Assembly (NCBI GenBank): GCA_964561525.1
Contig: CAZLPY010000002.1
Location: 1-54,340, forward strand
Length of the DNA: 54,340 bases
Origin: CAZLPY01 sp964561525
GTDB taxonomy: Bacteria > Patescibacteriota > UBA1384 > CAJBMM01
Direction of reading: 5' to 3'
Part shown: one piece after another, positions 9,155 to 16,236 of the stretch
How the letters are laid out: every line of letters starts with the position of its first letter
Position numbering within the stretch: position 1 is the first letter of the stretch
The notes under the pieces: model-generated
The model's database searches: none
Told to the model about the DNA's origin: nothing
The model's input: the letters and a program-made list of their open reading frames with translations, nothing else
Translations under genes and position numbers: made by a program

Positions 9155-9250
9155 AAGAATTTAGAAGTTAGAATTTAGAATCTAGCGTGCGACTACTAAG
9201 GACTGATTCGGCTTCTACCCTTAAATTCTATCTTCTAGATTCCAACCTCT
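9155..9250. repeat. AT-rich intergenic repeat
   Basis: The spacer between the two hydrolase paralogues carries TTTAGAAGTTAGAATTTAG and TTAAATTCTATCTTCTAG, an imperfect inverted pair of the scaffold-wide AT word family. Confidence 0.5.
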
Positions 9251-9256
9251 ATTCCC

Positions 9257-10456
9257 ATGCAAATACGTCAACTATTCATCGCTATTGTGCTGACAGGCCT
9301 GACCAACGGGGCCTTCTACGCTGCTCATCATATTAATGCTCATGCGGACATCGCTGTACCTGCCATAACGACCACCGCGTTTCAAATAAACCCCAACTTG
9401 CCGCTGCAGGCCAATCAAGTGTTTTTGCCCACTCCAAGCGCGGTGCAAACTGACAGTGCAGCATCGGACAGCAGACAGGCATCAGCGCAACCAACCATTG
9501 CAACTGCCGCAACCCTCACCCCTGCGACCGGAACAGTCAAAATGACCCACTTTGGCGTGCTAATTCGTCCGTACGGCTTAAAAAGCGGGCCCATAGCATA
9601 CTCAAAGGATCAATTAACCGCTCAGCTTGATGCGGCGGGGACACTTGGCGCAACCGACGTCCGCGCCAACGTGGAGCAGGAAGATGCAACCAATGATGAT
9701 GTGGTCAATGAATCACTGGCGCGCGGATTTAAAATCACCCTTATTCTAGAGCCACCGGCTGGCTATTTGGACAGTAACACCTACCAGCGTGCTTTCGACT
9801 ACGCTCACATTGTGGCTACCCGCTACCTTGGTAAAGTGAGCTACTATCAATTGCTCAACGAAGCCTCCGGAGCATCCATCCGCCCTGGGTTTCCAGGTAA
9901 TAAGACTTCCGATTATGACGCAGTGAAATACCAACAGACCAAGGACGCGATCCGGGGCTTGAGTGAGGGCGTGCGCAGCGTCGACAAATCCGCTGGTCGC
10001 ATTGTGAGCGCCAACTGGGTCGGTACCGGCATCATTGACAAGCTGGCGGCAGATCAGGTGCCGTTTGAGATCATCGGCTGGAACTGGTACTCCGACATGG
10101 GGGATGATTTGATCAAAAAAGTGGATACCCGCACCACCTTAAACATCCCGGAGTACCTTAAAAAGTACGGTAAGCCGTTTTGGGTGGTTGAGGCCAATCG
10201 CCGCCAAGGCAGCGCTGATTTGGATTATGCCGCCCAAAGTGCCTATCTGCAAACCCTATTTACTAACGTTGCTTCGCATCACAACGTGCAAGGGTTTTTC
10301 GTGTTTCAGCTAGCCGATGAATGCGGGGCACTGGATCAAGAGCACGGCCACCTAGGTTTGATCGGCGTAACCAAACAAGATTCCGGCAATTGCACCCTAT
10401 CCGACCCAAAACCTGCCTTCACCACCTTTAAGGATTTGATTAGGAAGAATAAATAG
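9257..10456 (+). CDS. Secreted GH-A-type glycoside hydrolase-like protein (copy 2)
   Basis: A 399-residue paralogue of the upstream gene. It has a signal peptide (MQIRQLFIAIVLTGLTNGAF) and a long Ala/Thr/Pro linker (about 30-93) replacing the short linker of copy 1. The barrel keeps Asn201-Glu202 (YYQLLNEAS) and Glu312 (FWVVEANRRQG), the predicted acid/base and nucleophile. It also keeps GVLIRPYGLKS, DVRANVEQE and GWNWYSDMG. The two barrels are close to collinear, which points to tandem duplication followed by linker divergence. No good ribosome-binding site precedes ATG 9257, and the spacer is a repeat. Substrate is unknown. Confidence 0.72.
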   Translation: MQIRQLFIAIVLTGLTNGAFYAAHHINAHADIAVPAITTTAFQINPNLPLQANQVFLPTPSAVQTDSAASDSRQASAQPTIATAATLTPATGTVKMTHFGVLIRPYGLKSGPIAYSKDQLTAQLDAAGTLGATDVRANVEQEDATNDDVVNESLARGFKITLILEPPAGYLDSNTYQRAFDYAHIVATRYLGKVSYYQLLNEASGASIRPGFPGNKTSDYDAVKYQQTKDAIRGLSEGVRSVDKSAGRIVSANWVGTGIIDKLAADQVPFEIIGWNWYSDMGDDLIKKVDTRTTLNIPEYLKKYGKPFWVVEANRRQGSADLDYAAQSAYLQTLFTNVASHHNVQGFFVFQLADECGALDQEHGHLGLIGVTKQDSGNCTLSDPKPAFTTFKDLIRKNK

Positions 10457-10460
10457 TACG

Positions 10461-10838
10461 TTAGCGAATGAGCTTAATATCGAGTGCTAACCCAAGATCC
10501 TTCCAAACCTTATCAGCTGTGAGAACAGAACAATTCAACGTCATTGCAGTCCCTAAGCAAGCTCTATCAGCAAGTGAAATGGTAATATTTGATTGCCTGA
10601 GTGTTGCTGCTGCTCGTTCCGCAGATAGTTTATCGTATGGCACAACCCGTAGCCCAGTTACCAGCAGGAATGAGGTCAGTTGACGCATATCTGCCCCACG
10701 CTGCTCCATCTTTAGTAATGCTTCGGTATAATTAACCGCACTAACAACTAATTCTCGAGTGACCATTTGCCATACTATCTCACTACCCCGCTCCTCAAAT
10801 ATCACTGCTAGCACGGCAGAGGTATCAAGCAAAATCAT
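10461..10838 (-). CDS. vapC: PIN-domain ribonuclease toxin, VapC-like
   Basis: A 125-residue PIN-domain protein. The four acidic residues that bind the catalytic Mg2+/Mn2+ are in place: Asp5 (MILLDTSA), Glu39 (NYTEAL), Asp91 (SLADRACLG) and Asp109 (VLTADKVW). Family members cleave tRNA or rRNA and are held inactive by a cognate antitoxin. The gene starts directly after the stop of the small gene at 10839-11063, the usual antitoxin-toxin order. Its 3' end faces the hydrolase stop at 10456 with a 4-nt gap. Target RNA is unknown. Confidence 0.88.
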   Translation of the reverse strand: MILLDTSAVLAVIFEERGSEIVWQMVTRELVVSAVNYTEALLKMEQRGADMRQLTSFLLVTGLRVVPYDKLSAERAAATLRQSNITISLADRACLGTAMTLNCSVLTADKVWKDLGLALDIKLIR

Positions 10839-11063
10839 TTAGTACCCTTCGCGCTTCGCCTCTGCTCGCCGTTCCTCTATGAGTTGTTCGGATAATGGTT
10901 TTTCACCGGGTTTTGGGCCAAACGGTTTCATATATTCTTGTAATGCTTTCCATGCCGCCCTTCGCCTTTGCACTTCCGCAGCCGGTAAAACATCCGTTTG
11001 CGCTCCTATTGTGCCACGCTTACGGCTAGTTGATCTAGTTTTTGGATAGTTAACTTTTGCCAT
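10839..11063 (-). CDS. Putative VapB-type antitoxin
   Basis: A 74-residue basic protein immediately upstream of the VapC-like toxin (no gap between the genes). The C-terminal part (KPLSEQLIEERRAEAKREGY) is a charged helix typical of the toxin-neutralising tail of small antitoxins. The N-terminal part is Lys/Arg/Thr-rich and lacks an obvious AbrB or RHH DNA-binding fold, so the exact antitoxin class is unclear. The assignment rests mainly on gene order and size. Confidence 0.65.
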   Translation of the reverse strand: MAKVNYPKTRSTSRKRGTIGAQTDVLPAAEVQRRRAAWKALQEYMKPFGPKPGEKPLSEQLIEERRAEAKREGY

Positions 11064-11145
11064 GGCTATACTCTATGACTGATCTTAGTTTCTGTCAATT
11101 TAAAAACCGGCAGAGGCATAGTGCCCCAGCCGGTCATGCCTCCCT

Positions 11146-11730
11146 TCAGAAGAACGTGTTGATTTGGAGTCGCAATCTCTCTGGTGCGGATCCGTTAAAC
11201 GAAAGTGGCTGCCAGTTCAGCCGGACGTTACTCGTGCCGATTTTCCAACGAATGGTCGGTCCAAGCCGAATTGGTGCTGCCCCCGAGTTCTCTCGCCAAA
11301 ATGAGACTACGATGCCCGCTTCACGATCATGACCTGCCTGCCAGCGAATCGATGATTCATTCGAAAAGAAGATCCTCGGCCCGCCATTCAGCGGCACATA
11401 TTGTGCCAGACTGATTGATACTTTGGCAGCACCGAGCGAATCGTTGTAATCAATCCATGGCTCAATGAACTGCTTGTTCTGTGTTGGCCATGTCACAGCA
11501 TAGGCACCGATTGAGAGGGTTTTGCTGACAGGCCACAGGCGGCCAATCTGCAAATCCTGAGCCTGTCGCGTGTTCCAACCAAATGCCCACAGCTCAATCT
11601 GCGGTGTCAGCACCCCGATGGTATCATACGGCTTCCCACCGCGCGTGGCATCGAAACGATTGATAAGGATGGTCTGAGCCTCTGTGGTTCCACACAACGC
11701 CAGACAAAATATCACTGCAATGAGTTTCAT
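11146..11730 (-). CDS. Secreted beta-rich protein, small-barrel-like family (member 1)
   Basis: A 194-residue unknown protein with a cleavable signal peptide (MKLIAVIFCLALCGTTEAQ). The rest is alternating polar/hydrophobic strands (IGVLTPQIELWAFGW, SIGAYAVTWP, KVSISLAQYVPLNGG, GIVVSFWREN, VRLNWQPLSF), ending in RLRLQINTFF. The block PLNGGPRIFFSNESS is shared with the protein at 27337-27924 (PLNGGPTIFFSDESS), so they are paralogues. The beta strands and terminal Phe recall outer-membrane barrels, but nothing else here suggests an outer membrane. The start at 11730 is set by GGGGA and the signal peptide. It is the last gene of a three-gene minus-strand operon and is preceded by a structured RNA element. 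Confidence 0.65.
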   Translation of the reverse strand: MKLIAVIFCLALCGTTEAQTILINRFDATRGGKPYDTIGVLTPQIELWAFGWNTRQAQDLQIGRLWPVSKTLSIGAYAVTWPTQNKQFIEPWIDYNDSLGAAKVSISLAQYVPLNGGPRIFFSNESSIRWQAGHDREAGIVVSFWRENSGAAPIRLGPTIRWKIGTSNVRLNWQPLSFNGSAPERLRLQINTFF

Positions 11731-11735
11731 GATTG

Positions 11736-11772
11736 TTCCCCGACGTTTTGGGCAGTCGGCACCACTAGATTT
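11736..11772 (-). promoter_or_regulatory. Candidate RNA element (copy 1) over the Shine-Dalgarno
   Basis: On the minus strand AAATCTAGTGGTG is followed by hairpin CCGAC (11755-11759), a 10-nt loop TGCCCAAAAC and GTCGG (11740-11744). The last G residues merge into the GGGGA ribosome-binding site of the gene at 11730. The same layout with changed stem bases is seen at 12199-12232 and 27291-27323. Confidence 0.6.
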
Positions 11773-11806
11773 GGTTGTTAAAGCGAGCATCTCTGCTCAA
11801 GAAAAT

Positions 11807-11831
11807 GGGTTGCGGTTGTACACCACAACCC
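11807..11831 (-). terminator. Intergenic hairpin / likely terminator
   Basis: GGGTTG-c-GGT-tgtac-ACC-a-CAACCC forms a 9-bp interrupted stem. On the minus strand it is followed by ATTTTC. It lies 18 nt after the stop of the gene at 11850-12188. It may terminate or process the transcript between genes of the small operon. Confidence 0.5.
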
Positions 11832-11849
11832 GACTTCACTTGAGAAGAA

Positions 11850-12188
11850 TTACTCGTTGAGCTGAAGACCATGGAGACTCATGCTATGCAGCCCACGACG
11901 CAGGTAGATCGTTTTTTGATGAGGCCAGCACTCATGTACTTCATCGAGCCTCCAGAGGTCATTGGGTGACTCGACGCCGTTTCTTAAGAAGCGCTCACCG
12001 TCCCCACTGGGGTCATTGCGGAGGCTATCGCAGTCGATAGCGAAACCACTTAAAATGACTCCACCGGTGCCATTAACAACGGCATTGCCGACAACCTTCA
12101 TCTCCGCCACACAATGACCATCGTACGGTCGATAGGTACAAGACCTAACCATATAGGTACCCGGCTGAGGCATTTCCGATTTGGGCAT
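11850..12188 (-). CDS. Hypothetical small cysteine-containing protein
   Basis: A 112-residue unknown soluble protein without a signal peptide. It is beta-rich with scattered cysteines (VRSCTYRPYDGHCVAEM, IDCDSLRN, HECWPHQ) and ends RGLHSMSLHGLQLNE. The GTGGVILSGFAIDCD block may be a turn-rich core. The frame extends 12 codons upstream, but ATG 12188 has a GGGGAG Shine-Dalgarno at correct spacing and the RNA element ends there, so I chose it. It is the middle gene of a three-gene minus-strand unit (12579 to 11146). I do not recognise it. Confidence 0.55.
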   Translation of the reverse strand: MPKSEMPQPGTYMVRSCTYRPYDGHCVAEMKVVGNAVVNGTGGVILSGFAIDCDSLRNDPSGDGERFLRNGVESPNDLWRLDEVHECWPHQKTIYLRRGLHSMSLHGLQLNE

Positions 12189-12192
12189 CTTT

Positions 12193-12232
12193 TTCTCCCC
12201 ACCTGTTAGGGCCGGTGGCGCCACTAGATTTT
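12193..12232 (-). promoter_or_regulatory. Candidate RNA element (copy 2) over the Shine-Dalgarno
   Basis: On the minus strand AAATCTAGTGGCG is followed by hairpin CCACC (12214-12218), loop GGCCCTAACA and GGTGG (12199-12203), running into GGGGAG of the gene at 12188. Relative to copy 1, two stem pairs change on both sides (G-C to A-T and A-T to C-G), i.e. compensatory changes. Confidence 0.62.
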
Positions 12233-12268
12233 AAGGTGATACGAGCTAGATTTCTCTGCTCAGGGAAT

Positions 12269-12297
12269 CGGATGAATAAGCACTGCTTGCTCATCCG
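12269..12297 (-). other. Intergenic hairpin
   Basis: CGGATGA-at-AAGC-act-GCTT-gc-TCATCCG forms an interrupted 11-bp stem after the stop of the gene at 12316. There is no T-run on the minus strand, so it may be an RNA-processing or stability element rather than a terminator. It is followed by TGAGCAGAGA, a word also found after the 11807-11831 hairpin. Confidence 0.45.
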
Positions 12298-12315
12298 GTC
12301 CTTCTGAAAAGAGAT

Positions 12316-12579
12316 TTACCTTTTTCTGAAGTAGGCAGTGTGGTTCCGTACTGTGAACAAGCCGTCACCGACGGAATTATCTCTTCTCTCGCAAATCAAC
12401 TGCACTTCATGCTTCGTTTCGATATAGTTGAGAAGCTCCAGGTAGGACATATATGTATGTTCGGCACCATCCTTGTGCTCCCCATCGTACTTGATCTTCT
12501 TGTCTCCCTCGGTATAAGTCGCGCTGAATTTACGACACCCGTGGTCGAACACATGCTCAACCTCCAGTTGGGTAATCAC
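12316..12579 (-). CDS. Hypothetical small protein
   Basis: An 87-residue unknown, charged, soluble protein (VEHVFDHGCRKFSATYTEGDKKIKYDGEHKDG), probably alpha/beta, with no signal peptide or known motif. It starts with GTG at 12579, supported by GAGGAG seven bases upstream. It is the first gene of the minus-strand three-gene unit and follows a strong promoter at 12658-12686. The leader also contains AGAG-ctgaaa-CTCT (about 12628-12641). The function cannot be inferred. Confidence 0.55.
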   Translation of the reverse strand: MITQLEVEHVFDHGCRKFSATYTEGDKKIKYDGEHKDGAEHTYMSYLELLNYIETKHEVQLICERRDNSVGDGLFTVRNHTAYFRKR

Positions 12580-12657
12580 AAGCCGCTCCTCAATGAAAAT
12601 ATTGGTACTTCGCGCCTGAGAAAGAGTTTCAGCTCTAATTCCCTAGCGTGATGAATC

Positions 12658-12686
12658 AGTGTAGCATATTATTTACGTTTTGTCAA
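12658..12686 (-). promoter_or_regulatory. Promoter of the three-gene small operon
   Basis: Minus strand: TTGACA (12681-12686), 17-nt spacer ending TGC, TACACT (12658-12663). It has a perfect -35 and an extended -10 TG. It is back to back with the promoter of the ABC operon. Confidence 0.7.
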
Positions 12687-12690
12687 TAGT

Positions 12691-12739
12691 TTGGGATGAC
12701 AAATAATACATAGTATGATATATTGGTTGTGCTATGATA
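12691..12739 (+). promoter_or_regulatory. Promoter of the ABC importer operon
   Basis: TTGGGA (12691-12696), a 17-nt spacer and TATGAT (12714-12719). TATGATA is repeated 19 bp downstream (12733-12739), so the repeat may be an operator or a second -10. The regulator would plausibly be the TrmB protein encoded by the last gene of the operon (inference). Confidence 0.55.
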
Positions 12740-12765
12740 ATTGAAAGCATCAAACGGAGGCTAAA

Positions 12766-13617
12766 TTGAGTCCAAAATCCAGTGGTAATGCATGGTTAGC
12801 TGGGATCGCGATTATAGCATTGGCGATTTCGTTAACAGCGTTGATGGGGACAAAAAAGAATAATAACGTAAGTCAGCGCGATAGCTTAGCTGAAATTCAA
12901 AAAACAAAAATAATGAATGTTTGCGTCGCCGAATGGCCACCATTCAGTATCAAAGATGCAAAAACGGGTAAATATTCTGGTGTAGATATAGATGCCCTAG
13001 AAGCAATTGCAAAATCTCTTGGCGCAAATGTTTCCTACCACGACACAACTTTTGGTAACTCACCTGCAGCCGTCCAATCAGGTACCTGCGATGTAGCCAC
13101 CTCACTTTACGTCACACCCAACCGAGCAGCAGCAGTCAATTTTACGCGTCCAATTCTTTTTGGCGGGGATACTGCATTAGTGAAAAAAGGTGATACACGG
13201 TTTAAAACCGTTGCCGATCTGGATCAATCAGGCATCAAAGTCGCAACTGCAACGGGTGAATCAGGCGATATTTATGCTAAAGCGAATTTCACAAAGGCTA
13301 CGATAGTGGCAATTGACGTAGACTCATCTGATCAAACAAGGTTCTTGCTCGAAGTGACATCGGGGAGGGCTGATGTAGGAATTGCCGACTACAATACGAT
13401 CGCTAATTTCGCAAAAGCACACCCAGAAACTGCGGTGCTGTTTCAAGATAAACCGTTTAATCTCAGCGCTGATGCATATGGTGTGCGATATGGTGATACT
13501 AATTTCTTAGATTTCTTGAACAGTTCATTATTAACTATGCAAACTAATGGAACGTGGGATCAGATCGAAAAAAAATATAGCGCCCAAGCATTTCATCAGC
13601 AACTCGACATTAGATAG
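12766..13617 (+). CDS. Amino-acid ABC transporter substrate-binding protein
   Basis: A 283-residue extracytoplasmic binding protein (SBP_bac_3 family). It has an N-terminal membrane anchor or signal (WLAGIAIIALAISLTALMG) without a lipobox Cys, so it is probably membrane-tethered. The mature domain has CVAEWPPFSIKDAKTGKYSGVDIDALEAIA, the SLYVTPNRAAAVNFTRP block with the Arg that binds the ligand carboxylate, and ADVGIADYNTIANFA with the Asp that binds the alpha-amino group. These support polar amino-acid binding; the exact ligand is open. The start is TTG 12766 behind GGAGG. Base composition is AT-rich (21 G+C in 60 bases at 12961-13020), unlike the neighbours. It is the first gene of a four-gene operon. 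Confidence 0.88.
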   Translation: MSPKSSGNAWLAGIAIIALAISLTALMGTKKNNNVSQRDSLAEIQKTKIMNVCVAEWPPFSIKDAKTGKYSGVDIDALEAIAKSLGANVSYHDTTFGNSPAAVQSGTCDVATSLYVTPNRAAAVNFTRPILFGGDTALVKKGDTRFKTVADLDQSGIKVATATGESGDIYAKANFTKATIVAIDVDSSDQTRFLLEVTSGRADVGIADYNTIANFAKAHPETAVLFQDKPFNLSADAYGVRYGDTNFLDFLNSSLLTMQTNGTWDQIEKKYSAQAFHQQLDIR

Positions 13618-13625
13618 AGACAGAC

Positions 13626-14294
13626 ATGTATCAGTGGAATTGGAATATCGTTTTCCAATATCGATATGTTTTTATACAAGGAGCGGCAACTACCGTATGG
13701 TTGACGTTCCTTGTGGTAGTTCTTGGTACAGCTCTTGGGGTACTTATCGGACTCGCCCGTAGGAGTGAAGCACCATTTATCCCTACTTTAGCAAAGATAT
13801 ATATAGAACTTTTTAGGGCTCTGCCCATTTTGGTCCTCTTAATCTGGCTTTATTATGTTTCTCCTATAATACTGGGAATTCAGCTGTCACCATTTATTAC
13901 AGCATTGGTAGCTTTAGCAATTAATTTGTCAGCGTTCGTAGCTGAAACAGTACGGGCTGCTATAGAATCAATTCCTACTAATCAGTTTGAGTCGAGTATT
14001 ACATTGGGTTTAAGCTCAACACAAACAATGATTTATATTATTCTGCCGCAAGCGATAAAAAATATGTTACCTAACCTGATGGGTTTATATGTTAATCAGC
14101 TAAAGAACTCTTCATTGGCTTCAGTGATTGCAGTTAATGAGGTATTACATCGCTCGAACTCGATCATTAGTAACACATACCGCCCGCTTGAGGTCTATAC
14201 CACAGTAGCCATTGTTTACTTAATTCTGATTATTCCTTTCTCGCTATTAGCCAACTGGATCGAGAATAGAATCGACAAAACGAGAAAAATCTAA
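13626..14294 (+). CDS. Amino-acid ABC transporter permease
   Basis: A 222-residue membrane protein of the His/Glu/Gln/Arg permease family. It has about five membrane helices and the EAA loop before the last helices (SSITLGLSSTQTMIYIILPQAIKNMLPNLMG), which contacts the ATPase. It begins 8 nt after the stop of the binding-protein gene, and its stop overlaps the ATG of the ATPase gene by one base, indicating translational coupling. GC is low (22 of 60 at 14041-14100). A single permease gene implies a homodimeric channel. Confidence 0.92.
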   Translation: MYQWNWNIVFQYRYVFIQGAATTVWLTFLVVVLGTALGVLIGLARRSEAPFIPTLAKIYIELFRALPILVLLIWLYYVSPIILGIQLSPFITALVALAINLSAFVAETVRAAIESIPTNQFESSITLGLSSTQTMIYIILPQAIKNMLPNLMGLYVNQLKNSSLASVIAVNEVLHRSNSIISNTYRPLEVYTTVAIVYLILIIPFSLLANWIENRIDKTRKI

Positions 14295-15484
14295 TGGTCA
14301 TACTTGAGGTCAAAAATTTATCTAAAACTTTTTATAGTAATAAGAAACAGGCTGCTCTATCAAATGTCTCGTTTACGGTTGATGAAGGAGAGATTGTTTG
14401 TTTGATCGGACCGAGTGGCTCAGGTAAAAGCACGCTACTTAGATGTCTTTCTGGACTCGAGGAAATTGATAAGGGTGAAATTATCTTGCTCTCCAGCAAT
14501 AAACTTCATCACTACAATCGAGCTGCGCTAGATGCTATTAAAGAAAACGTAAACATAGTTTTCCAAGATTATAATCTCTGGCCTCATAAAACAGTAATGG
14601 AAAATATTATTTTCGCACCCGTCACCAGAAAAAAAATGTCGATAGATAAAGCAACAAAAATGGCATCTGACTTACTAAAACGTTTTGATTTATATGATAA
14701 AAAAGATGCTCATCCAGACTTTTTATCAGGCGGTCAACAACAACGGGTGGCTATTATTCGCGCACTTACTCTTCAGCCAAAACTTTTGCTATTGGATGAA
14801 ATTACCTCAGCGCTAGATCCCGAACTTGTCTCAAGCGTCTTTAATCTTATCAAGGTATTAGCCAAAGAAGGCCAATCTATGATAATCGTGACTCACAATT
14901 TGAAATTTGCATCTGAAGTCGCTCATAAAATAATCTTCCTAGACGGTGGTCGCATAATTCAACAAGCTCCAGCCCGTGATTTTATTTACGCTCAAAGCAA
15001 CCCTCGAATCGCTGATTTTTTACAGACATTTTCTCTCAACAAGCATGAAATAAATGTATATGAAGGTTTCGATCAATTTCAAGCTTTTCAAATGGGTACT
15101 TTGAAACGATTTAAAAGAGGCTCAGCAAAACACGTAGTGGCATCTTCGGGCGATAGATGGTTTGAATCAATGGGTGCCTTTTATGAAGCATATGAAAGAG
15201 AACGGGTTGAAAAAGAAATTTCGTGGCGCATGGTTATGTATAAAGAGTCACCGCTTGATAGAGATATACGGCTACGGTATCCAAAATTAAATGAGTATAG
15301 GCTAATTCCAAAAAATATGGAGAATCCAGCAAATTATTACGTCATTGAAGATATCGTAGTGATCCAAATATTTGGCAAACTTGGTGATGAGCCATCAATC
15401 ATCGAGATTAAAAACAAAGATGTTGCTCAAAGCTATATGAATTATTTCAATCTGCTGTGGGAACAAGGCAGAAAGCTTAAATGA
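14294..15484 (+). CDS. ABC ATPase fused to a TrmB-type sensor domain
   Basis: A 396-residue cytosolic ATPase, about 150 residues longer than a normal amino-acid importer ATPase. Residues 1-245 are a complete nucleotide-binding domain: Walker A GPSGSGKS (39-46), Q-loop Gln91, signature LSGGQ (144-148), Walker B LLLLDE (164-169) and switch His201. Residues about 253-396 are not a MalK-type or ACT domain. They align end to end with the C-terminal sensor domain of the TrmB regulator encoded next (NVYEGFDQFQAF versus VVYNGIEGFRTY; the shared ending is YxNYFNLLWEQG). This suggests ligand sensing or direct contact between transporter and regulator (inference). The fused domain has low GC (22 of 60 at 15181-15240) like the rest of the transporter genes. 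Confidence 0.9.
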   Translation: MVILEVKNLSKTFYSNKKQAALSNVSFTVDEGEIVCLIGPSGSGKSTLLRCLSGLEEIDKGEIILLSSNKLHHYNRAALDAIKENVNIVFQDYNLWPHKTVMENIIFAPVTRKKMSIDKATKMASDLLKRFDLYDKKDAHPDFLSGGQQQRVAIIRALTLQPKLLLLDEITSALDPELVSSVFNLIKVLAKEGQSMIIVTHNLKFASEVAHKIIFLDGGRIIQQAPARDFIYAQSNPRIADFLQTFSLNKHEINVYEGFDQFQAFQMGTLKRFKRGSAKHVVASSGDRWFESMGAFYEAYERERVEKEISWRMVMYKESPLDRDIRLRYPKLNEYRLIPKNMENPANYYVIEDIVVIQIFGKLGDEPSIIEIKNKDVAQSYMNYFNLLWEQGRKLK

Positions 15485-16203
15485 TGGAAAAAGAGTTAGA
15501 AAAGCTAGGATTTTCAGTGCATCAGGCGGAGGTTTATTTGGCCTTAATCGACATTGGCCAAACTGGCGCGGGTGAGATAGTCAAGCAGACTGGCTTACAC
15601 CGCAACATTGTCTACGAAACGCTCGATAAACTAGTCGCCAAACACTTGGCCACCAAAGTCACCGAAAAGAACGTGGCGCAGTTTGTGGCTACTGACCCTA
15701 AGCGCATTCAAGAACACATTAAAGCAAACTTAGATCAAGCAGAGATGCTGGTGCCGCAATTAGTGGAACGGGCCAATATTCAGCAGGATATTGTAGTGTA
15801 CAACGGCATTGAAGGGTTTCGCACCTACAACATGGAGGCGCTTTCCAGAATACGGCGCGGCGGCTCGCAATACGTTTTGGGCTCAGTTGGCAACCTGTGG
15901 TACGAGCTGATGGGGGAACAATATCGAAAGTACGAAAAATTGCGATTAAAGAAGAAAATTTGGTGGAAGATGATCGCCTACGAGGAATCAGAGCGTGATC
16001 AAGCGTTGATTGACGAAAAAAAGCTTATTGAGGTACGCATTATCCCCCGCAAACTCTCTACCCCAGCCAACATGCACATTTGGGAAGGCACTGTAGCTCT
16101 GCAAATGGTAGTAGAGCCCTATACGGTAGTAGAGATTCGGAACAAGGCTCTGGCAGAGAGCTATTTGAACTACTTTAACTTGCTGTGGGAGCAGGGAAAG
16201 TAA
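15481..16203 (+). CDS. TrmB family transcriptional regulator (operon regulator)
   Basis: A 240-residue regulator. Residues 1-75 form a winged helix (LEKLGFSVHQAEVYLALIDIGQTGAGEIVKQTGLHRNIVYETLDKLVAKHLA), 76-100 a coiled-coil linker, and about 103-240 a ligand-sensing domain homologous to the tail of the upstream ATPase. The ATG at 15481 overlaps the ATPase stop (ATGA), so translation is coupled. GC is much higher (35 of 60 at 15841-15900) than in the transporter genes. TrmB proteins usually control sugar uptake or metabolism; here gene order points to amino-acid import. A convergent hairpin follows the stop. Confidence 0.88.
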   Translation: MMEKELEKLGFSVHQAEVYLALIDIGQTGAGEIVKQTGLHRNIVYETLDKLVAKHLATKVTEKNVAQFVATDPKRIQEHIKANLDQAEMLVPQLVERANIQQDIVVYNGIEGFRTYNMEALSRIRRGGSQYVLGSVGNLWYELMGEQYRKYEKLRLKKKIWWKMIAYEESERDQALIDEKKLIEVRIIPRKLSTPANMHIWEGTVALQMVVEPYTVVEIRNKALAESYLNYFNLLWEQGK

Positions 16204-16205
16204 AG

Positions 16206-16233
16206 CCGGCTTGAGCGTGGTGACTCAAGCCGG
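16206..16233. terminator. Bidirectional terminator-like hairpin
   Basis: CCGGCTTGAG and CTCAAGCCGG form a perfect 10-bp stem with an 8-nt loop between convergent stops (16203 and 16237). On the minus strand CTTTACTTT follows. It probably ends both transcripts. Confidence 0.7.
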
Positions 16234-16236
16234 ATC

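Noticed and set aside
10900..10935. GGTTTTGGGCC word resembling the RNA-element loop
   Set aside because: It lies within the antitoxin coding sequence and lacks the AGTGGYG box and a matching stem.
10461..11063. Toxin-antitoxin genes as part of a larger defence island
   Set aside because: No restriction, CRISPR, retron, CBASS or similar genes lie nearby; both toxin-antitoxin units appear as isolated accessory modules.
12776..12790. AATCCAGTGG word resembling the RNA-element box, at the start of the binding-protein gene
   Set aside because: It lies inside the coding sequence after the start codon and is not followed by the hairpin or the GCCC loop.
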